Shown here: positions 17,029 through 25,301 of the stretch, in pieces
How positions within the stretch are numbered: the first letter of the stretch is position 1
Layout: each line of letters starts with the position of its first letter
NCBI GenBank assembly: GCA_902799835.1
Contig: CADCCF010000002.1
Span: 71,338-135,337, forward strand
DNA from: an uncultured Pseudomonadota bacterium
Lineage (GTDB): Bacteria; Pseudomonadota; Alphaproteobacteria; RF32; CAG-239
Reading direction: 5' to 3'
Length of the DNA stretch: 64,000 nucleotides
The notes under the pieces: generated by a model
The model's database searches: none
What the model was told of the DNA's origin: nothing
The model's input: only the letters and a program-made list of their open reading frames with translations
Made by a program: the position numbers and the translations under genes

Positions 17029-17994
17029 TTATTTCTTTTTGCGTTTTTTGCGATAGTTAGCAACATGGTCATTATGCTGTTTTAGGCTGGATGAAAAGTT
17101 ATGTCCGCCCTTGCCCGAGGCCACAAAATAGAGATAATCACTCACTTCAGGATGTGCCGCCGCATATATTGATGCAATACCGGGAGAACATATCGGAGCC
17201 GGCGGTAAACCATAATAAACATAGGTGTTGTACGGATTATCATAACTCAAATCTTTTTTGGTCAGTTTGCGTCCTAAATCTTTTTGCCCTAAGGTGAGAG
17301 CATAAATAACCGTAGGGTCTGTCTGGAGCCGCATACCTTTGCGCAAACGATTAGTGAAAACCGAAGCCACCAGTGAACGCTCCGTATCTACGGAAGTTTC
17401 TTTTTCAACTATCGAGGCCAAAATCAACAGTTGTTTTTTATCCTTTAAGGGAATTGTTTCATCACGATCCCTCCAAACGCTTTTCAGAACCTTTTTCATT
17501 GCCTTTTTAGCACGTTTAACAATACTGTCTTTACTCATTCCTCTGGTATAAGAATAGGTTTCCGGCAACATTTCCCCTTCATCAACCTCGATGGTAATTT
17601 CGCCCGAGAGCATATCGTCATTATTGATTATGTCCAACATTTCGCGCTTGGTTAGACCTTCCGGTAAGGTTATTTTGCGATAAACTACATCGCCATGGGC
17701 AATTTTTTGCATTACCTCGAATAACGACTCGTATGGTATAAAAGCATATTCACCAGCTTTTAGTTTTTTATCGACTTGATAAAAGCGTGCGAAAATCCTA
17801 AACAACAAAGCATTATTGATTATACCGTTTTCTTCTAAAAGTTTGGCAACAGTATGGCTGTTATCACCCGGGGCAATGACTATTGATGTTGGAGTTTTCA
17901 ACGGTCCGGCATCATAAATCATTGTTTTGAGCTGCCACAACAATACAATGCTTAATAATGCCCCCAACAATAAAATAAGTCGCCAATTTTTCAT
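17029..17994 (-). CDS. mltG: Endolytic peptidoglycan transglycosylase MltG (YceG-like)
   Basis: MltG is an inner-membrane lytic transglycosylase that cuts nascent glycan strands and helps set their length. The start at 17994 gives a single N-terminal membrane anchor (MKNWRLILLLGALLSIVLLW); an in-frame ATG 33 bases upstream is possible, and neither has a strong binding site. LPEGLTKREMLDII, LILASIVEKET (catalytic Glu region), RLQTDPTVIYAL and NPYNTYVYYGLPPAPICSPGIASI are family hallmarks. The C-terminal 26 residues recur in the displaced fragment at 16159-16250. In many alphaproteobacteria fabF lies between acpP and mltG; here it is absent. Confidence 0.93.
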   Translation of the reverse strand: MKNWRLILLLGALLSIVLLWQLKTMIYDAGPLKTPTSIVIAPGDNSHTVAKLLEENGIINNALLFRIFARFYQVDKKLKAGEYAFIPYESLFEVMQKIAHGDVVYRKITLPEGLTKREMLDIINNDDMLSGEITIEVDEGEMLPETYSYTRGMSKDSIVKRAKKAMKKVLKSVWRDRDETIPLKDKKQLLILASIVEKETSVDTERSLVASVFTNRLRKGMRLQTDPTVIYALTLGQKDLGRKLTKKDLSYDNPYNTYVYYGLPPAPICSPGIASIYAAAHPEVSDYLYFVASGKGGHNFSSSLKQHNDHVANYRKKRKKK

Positions 17995-18029
17995 AATACC
18001 AAACCGTAATAAACAGCCTATAAACAAAT

Positions 18030-18060
18030 GAAACCCGCCACTTTATGTAAGGCGAGTTTC
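18030..18060 (-). terminator. Hairpin after acpP
   Basis: GAAACCCGCC pairs with GGCGAGTTTC around an 11-base loop, with one wobble. It lies between the acpP stop and the mltG start, so it may terminate most acpP transcripts. The T-run after it is short. Confidence 0.55.
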
Positions 18061-18090
18061 ACTAATTTTTCTCATTAAAGCCTAACAGAC

Positions 18091-18324
18091 TTAAGCATTC
18101 TTGGAAAGATAGTCAATAGCATCTTTAACAGTGAGAATTTTTTCAGCGGCTTCATCAGGAATTTCGCAACCGAATTCTTCTTCGAAAGCCATAACCAATT
18201 CTACTGTATCCAAACTATCTGCGCCTAAATCGTCAATAAAGCTGGCGTCTTCGGTAACTTTAGATTCTTCAACGCCAAGATGCTCTGCAACGATTTTCTT
18301 AACGCGATTTGCTGTATCAGTCAT
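18091..18324 (-). CDS. acpP: Housekeeping acyl carrier protein AcpP
   Basis: This 77-residue acidic protein carries growing fatty acids on a phosphopantetheine attached to Ser37 in [22 protein letters not shown]. It is far more typical than the five ACP-like genes downstream. TGAGGT precedes the ATG. A perfect short hairpin with a GAAA loop (18359-18374) lies in the leader. fabG and fabF, the usual neighbours, are not adjacent. Confidence 0.97.
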   Translation of the reverse strand: MTDTANRVKKIVAEHLGVEESKVTEDASFIDDLGADSLDTVELVMAFEEEFGCEIPDEAAEKILTVKDAIDYLSKNA

Positions 18325-18527
18325 AGTATAAACCTCAAAAAAATTAAAACAATTAACAGATTTCTTTCGAAATCGTTCGCTTTACAGTTAGCACTATTTT
18401 ATCCTAATTTACAAGCATTATTTCAAAAAAACACACAATATATTGATATTGCGCCATAATTTAAGGGGATAAAATCATAAAAACGGCTTTTTATACCATA
18501 ATTATCCTCTAAATTTTAAGAATAATG

Positions 18528-18556
18528 TTGACTTTTTATAAGACAACACTTATTTT
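18528..18556 (+). promoter_or_regulatory. Sigma-70 promoter of the small acidic membrane protein
   Basis: TTGACT and TATTTT are separated by 17 bases, about 35 bases before the ATG at 18592. Confidence 0.65.
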
Positions 18557-18591
18557 GAACAATAGTTATTTCTTTTAAGGAGCTGTAAATT

Positions 18592-18879
18592 ATGAAAAAG
18601 TTTATGTATATTGTTTTGTTATTGGCTGTTTTGTTGGGTGTTGCTTATGTTTTGAAAAACAAACAAGCAAGCAATGGCAGTGAAGCCATAGTTGAAGAAG
18701 AAGTTGTTTCTGAAGAAGCACCGGCTGTTGTTGAAGACACGGTTGTCGTTGTTGATGAAGAGCCTGCTTCTGATAGTGTTGTTTCTGAAGGTGAGGTTGT
18801 AACTGAAGAAGTAGTTGAAGATGTAGTTGAAGAAAATCCTGAAGAAACAGCTGGTGAAGGCGAAACTGTTGTAGAATAA
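18592..18879 (+). CDS. Small membrane-anchored acidic protein, 95 aa
   Basis: One N-terminal hydrophobic segment (MKKFMYIVLLLAVLLGVAYV) is followed by a low-complexity tail made almost wholly of Glu, Val, Ala, Ser and Thr, with repeated EEVV-type units. It probably sits in the inner membrane with a disordered, highly negative periplasmic tail. AAGGAG precedes the ATG, and a sigma-70 promoter and a terminator make it a single-gene unit. I know no family for it. Confidence 0.7.
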   Translation: MKKFMYIVLLLAVLLGVAYVLKNKQASNGSEAIVEEEVVSEEAPAVVEDTVVVVDEEPASDSVVSEGEVVTEEVVEDVVEENPEETAGEGETVVE

Positions 18880-18898
18880 ATCAATAACTGTTTTTGAT

Positions 18899-18933
18899 AA
18901 AAAACCTGTTGATTGAGTTCAGCAGGTTTTTTT
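18899..18933 (+). terminator. Terminator of the small acidic protein gene
   Basis: AAAAAACCTGTTG pairs with CAGCAGGTTTTTT, then a T-run. Confidence 0.85.
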
Positions 18934-18996
18934 CTACATTGTCTTTTTATCAGCTTATATTATATATCAAATAAAAGTTTTTAGAGGAGAAAGCTT

Positions 18997-19935
18997 ATGC
19001 AAATAGGTATTATCGGAGCCGGAGCAGTAGGAGCCGCCACGGCCTTTGCTCTCATGATGAAGGGAATTGCCCGCAAAATAACTTTGGTTGATGCAAATGA
19101 GAAAAAAGCTTTGGCTGAAGCTGAAGATATTGCCCATGCCGCACCTTTTGCTGATGCTAACAAAGTAAAAGCCGGTCATTATGAAGATTTGCAAAATTGC
19201 AGTATTATTGTAGTGACTGCCGGAGCCAATCAAAAAGCCGGCGAAACTCGAACTGATTTATTGGAGCGCAATGTCAAAATTTTTTCTGAAATTATTCCGC
19301 AAGCCGTTCATTATGCTCCCAATGCCATTTTTATTATTGCGACTAATCCGGTTGATGTTATGACTTATGTTGCTATCAAGTTATCAGGATTGCCGAATGA
19401 ACATATCATAGGTAGCGGAACAGTATTGGATACAGCACGTTTTCGTACTGATTTGGGGTATTATTTAGGGGTTTCCCCAAAATCGATTCACGCCAATGTA
19501 TTGGGTGAACATGGTGACAGTGAGGTAATTTGTTGGTCAAATGGTGATGCCGGAACACTGCCTTTAAGTATTTTGGCCGAAAAAAACGGTTGCAACCTCA
19601 GTGATGAAGTTAAATCCAAAATTGAAGATGATGTTCGCAATGCGGCTTATCGCATTATTGAAGGTAAGGGCGCAACTTGTTACGGTATTGCCGGTGCCAT
19701 TACCCGTATTTGTCAGTCCATTGCGGCAAATGAGTATGCGATTCTCACGGTTTCAGCCTATCATCAGGAAGTGGCTAAAGTTCGGGATGTCTGCCTGTCG
19801 TTGCCGACCGTAATCGGTAAAAGAGGAATTCACCGGATTCTTCAACCTGAACTCAGTGCAACCGAAAACGATTTGCTAAACCAAAGTGCCGCAAAAATCA
19901 AAGAGTTGATGCAACAGGCAGATCAAATGCTCTAA
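18997..19935 (+). CDS. L-lactate dehydrogenase
   Basis: This NAD-dependent enzyme interconverts pyruvate and L-lactate. The 312-residue protein has the Rossmann motif GIIGAGAVGAATAFAL, the loop AGANQKAGETRTDLLERN, and the active-site stretch LGEHGDSEV with the catalytic His. In the loop, Gln takes the place that is Arg in malate dehydrogenases, which favours lactate. GAGGAG precedes the ATG. It stands alone, convergent with alaS. An L-LDH suits a fermentative lifestyle. A decayed lactate racemase cofactor locus lies at 47535-49661. Confidence 0.88.
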   Translation: MQIGIIGAGAVGAATAFALMMKGIARKITLVDANEKKALAEAEDIAHAAPFADANKVKAGHYEDLQNCSIIVVTAGANQKAGETRTDLLERNVKIFSEIIPQAVHYAPNAIFIIATNPVDVMTYVAIKLSGLPNEHIIGSGTVLDTARFRTDLGYYLGVSPKSIHANVLGEHGDSEVICWSNGDAGTLPLSILAEKNGCNLSDEVKSKIEDDVRNAAYRIIEGKGATCYGIAGAITRICQSIAANEYAILTVSAYHQEVAKVRDVCLSLPTVIGKRGIHRILQPELSATENDLLNQSAAKIKELMQQADQML

Positions 19936-19938
19936 ATT

Positions 19939-22557
19939 TTACTTCAAGTGATTACGTACTGCGTCAATAGCTTCATCAAAACGATTGCAGATGTTGCCTC
20001 CGGTTTGTGCCATGTCCGGACGTCCGCCGCCACCTTGAGCCCCAAGCAACGGGGCAGTCGCTTTGACCATATCAACGGCTGAAAACTTTTCTTTGATATC
20101 ATCGGTCACTGCGACAACGCAAGAAGACTTGCCGGCATTTTCGGCTAACAAAACAACAACTGATGATGACGGATATTTTTGCTTGAATTCATCAGCAATT
20201 GCTTTCATCTCTTTGGGCGCAATATCTGAAAGTTTTTTGGCAATTAATTTAATTCCGTTAATTTCTTCAACTTCTTGAGCTGAATTTGCACCGGAAGCAA
20301 GTTGTTTTTTCAATTCAAAAATCTTGTTTTCCATTTCTTTGCGTTCATTCAACAAAGTGGCAACACGACTTTCCAAATCATTAACGCCGACTTTTAACAA
20401 AGCACTTAAAGCTTTTACCTTATCATCAAGTTCACGAGTATGGCGAGCCGCTCCGATTCCACTTACACATTCCAAGCGACGAACGCCGGCCGCGATTGCT
20501 GAATCTGACAAGATACAAAAACCACCGATGTCGCCGGTCTGTTTAACATGGGTACCGCCGCACAACTCAGTTGAAACATTATCGCCCACACAAACCACCC
20601 TGACTTCATCAGCATATTTTTCGCCAAACAAAGCCATAGCACCGCTTTTAACAGCTTCATCTTTGTTCATTATTTTGGTGGTAACCGGATAGTTGGAACG
20701 TATCATTTCAATAACCCGATTTTCTAATTCGCGTTGCTCATTTAAGCTTATTTGTTTGTTATAAGCAATATCAAAACGCATACGATCAGCCGCAACATAA
20801 GAGCCTTTTTGGGTGACTGATGAACCGAATTTTTCTTGCAAAGCTTTATGCAAAAGGTGGGTAACGGTGTGATTGCCCTGGATGTTGGCACGATTTTTTG
20901 CATCAACTGCCAAAGAAATTGTGTCCCCGACTTTTATTTTGCCGTTATCAATTTGGCAAGTGTGAACATATAACCCGTCGCATTTTTTCTTAGTATCGGT
21001 AATGGTGATGGCAAAATTGCCTCCTTTTCCCAAACCGATATCGCCAACTTGTCCGCCCATCTCAGCATAAAAAGGTGTTTGATTTGCCAATAAATAAAAT
21101 TCACCTTGATTGACTTCTTCAACCGTTTTGCCGTTTTGCACCAAAGCAGTCACTACGGCATCTGATTTCAAAGTTGTATAACCCAAAAATTCACTTGAGC
21201 CTAATTTATCTTGCAGTTCAAACCAAACTTTTTCGGTTCCGGCATCACCTGATCCCGCCCAATTTTTGCGAGCCAAGGCTTTTTGCTCGGCCATAGCCGC
21301 ATTAAATTCTTCTTCATTAACCGATATATTGCGTGATTTTAGCGCATCTTGCGTCATATCAAAAGGAAATCCGTAAGTATCATAAAGCTTAAAAGCAGTT
21401 TTGCCGCTTAAAGTGTCACCATCTTTCATATTGGCAGTTTCTTCATCTAAAAGCTTTAAGCCATTCTCCATGGTGCGGATAAAACGCTCCTCTTCACTTT
21501 TGATGGTTTCGCTAATCAAAGTTTCCGCTTTATACAATTCGGGATAAGCATCCCCCATTTCTTTTTGTAAAGCAGGTAATAGCTTATAAATCATCGGTTC
21601 TTTAACCCCGATAAGGTGGACATGGCGCATGGCGCGACGCATAATACGGCGCAAAACATAACCGCGTCCTTCGTTAGAAGGTAAAACACCATCAGCAATC
21701 AAAAATGCCATTGAACGCAAGTGATCGGCAATAACATTGTGCGATGATTGCAATGCTCCGGTCGGGTCAGAATTTGCCAAATCAGCAATTGCTTTAATCA
21801 GATTGCGGAACAAGTCGATATCATAGTTTGAGTGCACTCCTTGCAGAATGGCGGCAATACGTTCCAAGCCCATGCCGGTATCAATGCAGCGTTGTTTTAA
21901 TGGTACGCGCGATCCATCCGGCAAATCTTCAAATTCATCAAATACCAAATTCCAAATTTCAATCCAACGATCACCATCTTCTTCCGGAGTTCCAGGAAGT
22001 CCGCCCCAAACTTGAGGCCCGTGGTCATAAAAAATTTCCGAACAATATCCGCAAGGTCCGGTATCCCCCATCTGCCAAAAATTGTCTTTAGTAGCAATCG
22101 GGATAATTCTGTCTTCCGGTAATCCGGAAACTTTGCGCCATATATCACGCGCCGCTTCATCAGACTTAAAATAGGTCACCGCCAATTTGTCGGGATTTAT
22201 GCCAAATTCTTTGGTAACCAATTCCCATGCAAAAGCAATTGCGTCATCCTTAAAATAATCACCGAATGAAAAATTACCCAACATTTCAAAAAAAGTATGA
22301 TGGCGCACATCATATCCGACAGCATCTAAATCATTGTGTTTGCCACCGGCGCGTACCGATTTCTGTGATGTGGTAGCACGCTTAAAGGCTGCGGTTTCGT
22401 TGCCAGTTAAGATGTTTTTAAATTGCACCATGCCGGAATTGGTGAACATCAAAGTCGGGTCGTTATTAGGCACCAAAGATGATGAAGGAAGAATTTTATG
22501 ACCATTTTTCTCAAAATATTTTAAAAAAGTTGAGCGAATTTCATTTAAGGTAATCAT
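19939..22557 (-). CDS. alaS: Alanyl-tRNA synthetase
   Basis: AlaS charges tRNA-Ala and edits misacylated product. The 872-residue protein has the class II N-terminal core (TNSGMVQFKNILTG, RHHTFFEMLGNFSFGDYF), the editing domain with HTVTHLLHKAL and the CGGTH motif (ELCGGTHVKQTGDIGG), and the C-terminal Ala-rich domain ending GGGRPDMAQTGG. The stop lies 4 bases from that of the lactate dehydrogenase gene. Two small genes upstream are co-oriented. Confidence 0.98.
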   Translation of the reverse strand: MITLNEIRSTFLKYFEKNGHKILPSSSLVPNNDPTLMFTNSGMVQFKNILTGNETAAFKRATTSQKSVRAGGKHNDLDAVGYDVRHHTFFEMLGNFSFGDYFKDDAIAFAWELVTKEFGINPDKLAVTYFKSDEAARDIWRKVSGLPEDRIIPIATKDNFWQMGDTGPCGYCSEIFYDHGPQVWGGLPGTPEEDGDRWIEIWNLVFDEFEDLPDGSRVPLKQRCIDTGMGLERIAAILQGVHSNYDIDLFRNLIKAIADLANSDPTGALQSSHNVIADHLRSMAFLIADGVLPSNEGRGYVLRRIMRRAMRHVHLIGVKEPMIYKLLPALQKEMGDAYPELYKAETLISETIKSEEERFIRTMENGLKLLDEETANMKDGDTLSGKTAFKLYDTYGFPFDMTQDALKSRNISVNEEEFNAAMAEQKALARKNWAGSGDAGTEKVWFELQDKLGSSEFLGYTTLKSDAVVTALVQNGKTVEEVNQGEFYLLANQTPFYAEMGGQVGDIGLGKGGNFAITITDTKKKCDGLYVHTCQIDNGKIKVGDTISLAVDAKNRANIQGNHTVTHLLHKALQEKFGSSVTQKGSYVAADRMRFDIAYNKQISLNEQRELENRVIEMIRSNYPVTTKIMNKDEAVKSGAMALFGEKYADEVRVVCVGDNVSTELCGGTHVKQTGDIGGFCILSDSAIAAGVRRLECVSGIGAARHTRELDDKVKALSALLKVGVNDLESRVATLLNERKEMENKIFELKKQLASGANSAQEVEEINGIKLIAKKLSDIAPKEMKAIADEFKQKYPSSSVVVLLAENAGKSSCVVAVTDDIKEKFSAVDMVKATAPLLGAQGGGGRPDMAQTGGNICNRFDEAIDAVRNHLK

Positions 22558-22580
22558 TTTTATATCCGATAAATCTAAAA

Positions 22581-22874
22581 TTAATTTTTGCGATAATTTG
22601 CTATGGAACTGTTGCCGGCACCGCGTAAAGCTGAGATTTTTTCAGCCATGGTCATCGGCCTTGCAGGTGTTTGTTGAGCTGGTTGAATTGTGGCGGTGGG
22701 TGCAGCATTGCTTAAAGGTGTAGCAGATACCGGATTTCCTCCACCCAATTTGGCACGGAACATGTCATTAGGAAAACATCTGTCATCAGCAAGGCGAGCT
22801 ATTTTTCTTTGAACATCTTGTCCAAAAGAAGCAGCTTGTCCCATCATAGTGTGTTTAATTTCTTCAGCGTTCAT
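22581..22874 (-). CDS. Hypothetical protein, 97 aa
   Basis: No family recognised. The N-terminal ~45 residues look helical (EEIKHTMMGQAASFGQDVQRK), the middle is rich in Ala, Pro and Thr, and the end contains MTMAEKISALRGAG. No signal peptide. AGCAGG precedes the ATG. It lies between the TerB-like gene and alaS on the same strand, close enough for one transcript. Confidence 0.6.
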   Translation of the reverse strand: MNAEEIKHTMMGQAASFGQDVQRKIARLADDRCFPNDMFRAKLGGGNPVSATPLSNAAPTATIQPAQQTPARPMTMAEKISALRGAGNSSIANYRKN

Positions 22875-22886
22875 TTTATTAACCTG

Positions 22887-23309
22887 CTATTGACCCAAAA
22901 TAGTTTTGCCGGCTTTATTCAAAGCCAAACTATCCAATACCCAACGATTTATTTGTACAACTTTTTCTCCTTCAATGTTGGACAATTGAGCCACCTGAAT
23001 AATAAAATCCACTTCTTTCTCATCTAAGTTTTCATCAACATTGGCAAAGAAACAAAGCTCTTTAATCAGTTGCATAATATGTGTACGATTGGTTATTTTT
23101 CTTACTTCATCGGCTAAAACCAAATTTTCACTTTCACCGATGATGCCGATAACAACACTGCTGTCAATACCATATTTTTGTGCCACCATATTCAAAAAAT
23201 CAACCTCTTCGGTCTCGATATAACCATCAGCTCTGACCAACATACAAAAAATTTTTAAAAAGCTTATCTTTTCATCATAAGTAAGCCCGCTTATATAATC
23301 GTCGCCCAT
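22887..23309 (-). CDS. TerB-like protein
   Basis: This 140-residue, all-helical soluble protein shows the TerB/DUF533 pattern: two acidic loops, VRADGYIETEEVDFL near residue 26 and DENLDEKEVDFIIQVA near residue 100. In the family such residues bind metal. Family members occur in tellurite-resistance and other stress systems, but no other ter gene is here, so resistance should not be assumed. GAGGAA precedes the ATG. It heads the short run into the 97-residue gene and alaS. Confidence 0.7.
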   Translation of the reverse strand: MGDDYISGLTYDEKISFLKIFCMLVRADGYIETEEVDFLNMVAQKYGIDSSVVIGIIGESENLVLADEVRKITNRTHIMQLIKELCFFANVDENLDEKEVDFIIQVAQLSNIEGEKVVQINRWVLDSLALNKAGKTILGQ

Positions 23310-23459
23310 AATCAGTTCCTCACAGCAATTATCAGTTAAAACTAGGAAATTATATCAATACGCATAAAATAGGCAAGTATTTTTTATTGACAAAAATATT
23401 TTATTAAACTGATTTTGGTTAAATCGTAAATATTTGCGGCGAGCTGCGTTAACTGATTT

Positions 23460-23945
23460 TTATATCTTAGCACTTATTCCGTGCATCCAAACATAAGCAA
23501 TATTGAGTATAGTAGCAAACAACATCCACAAGCAGTAGGGAGCTAGGATGTAAGCTGACCAATGATTAAGTTTATAATAAAGGTGAGCCATTTTTAATAC
23601 GGCAACATCCAACAAAATTATAATACCCAATCCCCATGCCAGTTGTCCATGTGCAAAAAAGACAAAGCACCACAAAATTTGCAAGAAACATTGCGCTAAA
23701 AACAAATCATTGGCACGATTATGCAGCAGAGATTCAGCCCTGTTTAATGCAATATACGATGCCCATACCAACAAAGCATAAAGCAATGTCCATGTTATGG
23801 AAAAAACATAATCAGGCGGAGTTATTGCCGGTTGGGGCAAAGTTTGATACCAACCATTGGTGCCGTAACGACTGAATATTGAGCTCAAATAGGCTGTCAG
23901 CAAAACTACTGCTGAAATATAAATAAATTTAAATATTTTTTTCAC
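23460..23945 (-). CDS. TspO/MBR family membrane protein
   Basis: This is the tryptophan-rich sensory protein family, which binds tetrapyrroles. The 161-residue protein has five membrane segments and the family stretch WYQTLPQPAITPPDYVFSIT with WTLLYALLVWASYIAL. The start is a GTG at 23945 because GAGGAG lies 7 bases before it; upstream in-frame starts have no site. Its upstream region overlaps the divergent promoter of the 24-25 kb cassette. Confidence 0.88.
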   Translation of the reverse strand: MKKIFKFIYISAVVLLTAYLSSIFSRYGTNGWYQTLPQPAITPPDYVFSITWTLLYALLVWASYIALNRAESLLHNRANDLFLAQCFLQILWCFVFFAHGQLAWGLGIIILLDVAVLKMAHLYYKLNHWSAYILAPYCLWMLFATILNIAYVWMHGISAKI

Positions 23946-24000
23946 GTTGTTTCTCCTCATCAAAGCAAGATATAATCTTTTTTTACGCAAATTAAACTGC

Positions 24001-24028
24001 TTGACTTTAGCGGAAAACAAAATATAAT
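24001..24028 (+). promoter_or_regulatory. Strong sigma-70 promoter of the three-gene cassette
   Basis: TTGACT and a perfect TATAAT are 16 bases apart, 37 bases before the first ATG of the cassette. The segment TAATTTTG over the same -10 also fits the Bacteroidota pattern TAnnTTTG, although I see no matching TTTG at the -33 position. Confidence 0.7.
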
Positions 24029-24064
24029 TTTGACAAAATTTATTATTAATTAAATCTAATCATT

Positions 24065-24484
24065 ATGAAAACAGGATTAATTTTAATTGGCAGCTCTTTT
24101 ATAATTTTTGTTGTGCTGTCGCTAATCAGTCGGTTACACCAAGAAGAGCCTATGGAGTTCGAAATTGACGGCCTCACTGACTTCCATCTCAAGCAATGGT
24201 TTTGGAACGACACCGGGCAATTGATTTATCGTATTGCCTTAGTATTATCCTTCGGCCTTTTTGCCGCAGGAGTGGTTGTCTTCTCCTTAAACTGTTTTCC
24301 TGAATGGGGAATGACATGGGATATGGTCTTTATGCGGCTGTTTGCTGCTTTTATCGGCGGTATTGTTGCCGGATACATTTTGAGCATAATAGCCAACGCT
24401 ATTGCCTTCGGTTTGCCGCTTATCGGCATATTGATTGTATGTGCTCCTTTAGCTTTTTTTGATTGGCTGAGAAGTAGAAATTAA
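24065..24484 (+). CDS. Unknown membrane protein, 139 aa (cassette gene 1)
   Basis: No family recognised. An N-terminal hydrophobic segment (residues about 3-22), a polar stretch with HLKQWFWNDTGQ, then about three further membrane segments rich in Gly and Ala (AAFIGGIVAGYILSIIANA). The end is basic (FFDWLRSRN). No Shine-Dalgarno site precedes the ATG. It is the first gene of a three-gene unit with its own promoter and terminator. Codons are more GC-rich than in the flanking genes. Confidence 0.65.
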   Translation: MKTGLILIGSSFIIFVVLSLISRLHQEEPMEFEIDGLTDFHLKQWFWNDTGQLIYRIALVLSFGLFAAGVVVFSLNCFPEWGMTWDMVFMRLFAAFIGGIVAGYILSIIANAIAFGLPLIGILIVCAPLAFFDWLRSRN

Positions 24485-24503
24485 ATTGAATATTAACCCT
24501 TAA

Positions 24504-24917
24504 ATGTTTACAATTATGGTAAAAATTATGCTTTTGGTGGCATTAATTGCTGCCGCAGTGGCTGTTATCAGTTCGCTGTTATTCGGGAAAAAGAGCGAAA
24601 ACCCGGCAAATGAAGCTTTCTTCTACTGGCTCAAGACTCCTATCAAGCCTCGCTGGGTGTCGTTTATCAACCGTAGCTGTTGGCTACTTACATTGGTGGC
24701 GGTGTTGGTTGCTGCATGTGCGAGGTTGATTCACGTTGATGCCAATATGTGGCTGGGCGTTCCTGCATCGCTGGTGGTTACAGTGGTGTGGTTTTTGGTT
24801 GTCCAGTTCATGGCTTGGGTGCTTTACGCCATTTGTTGGGTAATCAAAGAGGCTCGACCTATTGGGCAAGGCTTTGTCAAATGGTATAAAAGCGAAGAAG
24901 ACGACGAAGAAGAATAA
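24504..24917 (+). CDS. Unknown membrane protein, 137 aa (cassette gene 2)
   Basis: No family recognised. Three hydrophobic segments are visible: residues about 6-26, 60-80 and 85-118. A polar loop with FFYWLKTPIKPRWVSFINRS lies between the first two, and the tail is very acidic (YKSEEDDEEE). The start could be 24504 or the ATG at 24516; neither has a ribosome-binding site. It lies 19 bases after gene 1 and was probably inherited with it. Confidence 0.65.
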   Translation: MFTIMVKIMLLVALIAAAVAVISSLLFGKKSENPANEAFFYWLKTPIKPRWVSFINRSCWLLTLVAVLVAACARLIHVDANMWLGVPASLVVTVVWFLVVQFMAWVLYAICWVIKEARPIGQGFVKWYKSEEDDEEE

Positions 24918-24935
24918 CAATAAATAAAATGAAAT

Positions 24936-25235
24936 ATGGCAAAAAAAAATTACACAGCCAAAGTGCTGGATCGCAACGTTGACTTTGCAAACGGCATTGC
25001 CGCCTACAAAGTAGAAATCAAAAATTACGAATACTACTTTGAGGCAATCATCCGCCCAACGCCCAATCATTTTGGGGTAATCGATGAAAACGATGCTCGC
25101 CAAATTATGAACGGCGATCTCATCGAGATTAGCGTGGAGGAAACCGATGTCAAAGATGCTTATGACATTCTTAACATCAAGCCGATCAAAGAAAAAAAGG
25201 TTTGTCGCCGCAACCTGCTGAGAAGGCAGAGCTAA
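24936..25235 (+). CDS. Unknown small soluble protein, 99 aa (cassette gene 3)
   Basis: No family recognised. The protein is polar, with a likely beta-rich core (YTAKVLDRNVDF, AAYKVEIKNYEYYFEAIIR) and a basic C-terminus (KKVCRRNLLRRQS). It has no signal or membrane segment, unlike genes 1 and 2. It follows gene 2 by 18 bases and has an A/T-only leader with no Shine-Dalgarno site. A terminator follows directly. Confidence 0.65.
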   Translation: MAKKNYTAKVLDRNVDFANGIAAYKVEIKNYEYYFEAIIRPTPNHFGVIDENDARQIMNGDLIEISVEETDVKDAYDILNIKPIKEKKVCRRNLLRRQS

Positions 25236-25241
25236 ATGCTC

Positions 25242-25288
25242 AAAAAAATCCGCAAATTTTGCTTATGGCAAAAAATGCGGATTTTTTA
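25242..25288. terminator. Bidirectional terminator between the cassette and map
   Basis: AAAAAAATCCGCA pairs with TGCGGATTTTTT around a 21-base loop. It lies between the convergent cassette gene 3 and map. Confidence 0.75.
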
Positions 25289-25301
25289 ATTTTAAATTTC
25301 A

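Noticed and set aside
18645..18884. A Ser/Thr-rich 79-residue frame on the minus strand
   Set aside because: It is the antisense of the low-complexity Glu/Val gene at 18592-18879 and has no ribosome site.
22887..23309. Tellurite-resistance locus
   Set aside because: Only one TerB-like gene is present. terC, terD and terA are absent, so a resistance operon is not supported.
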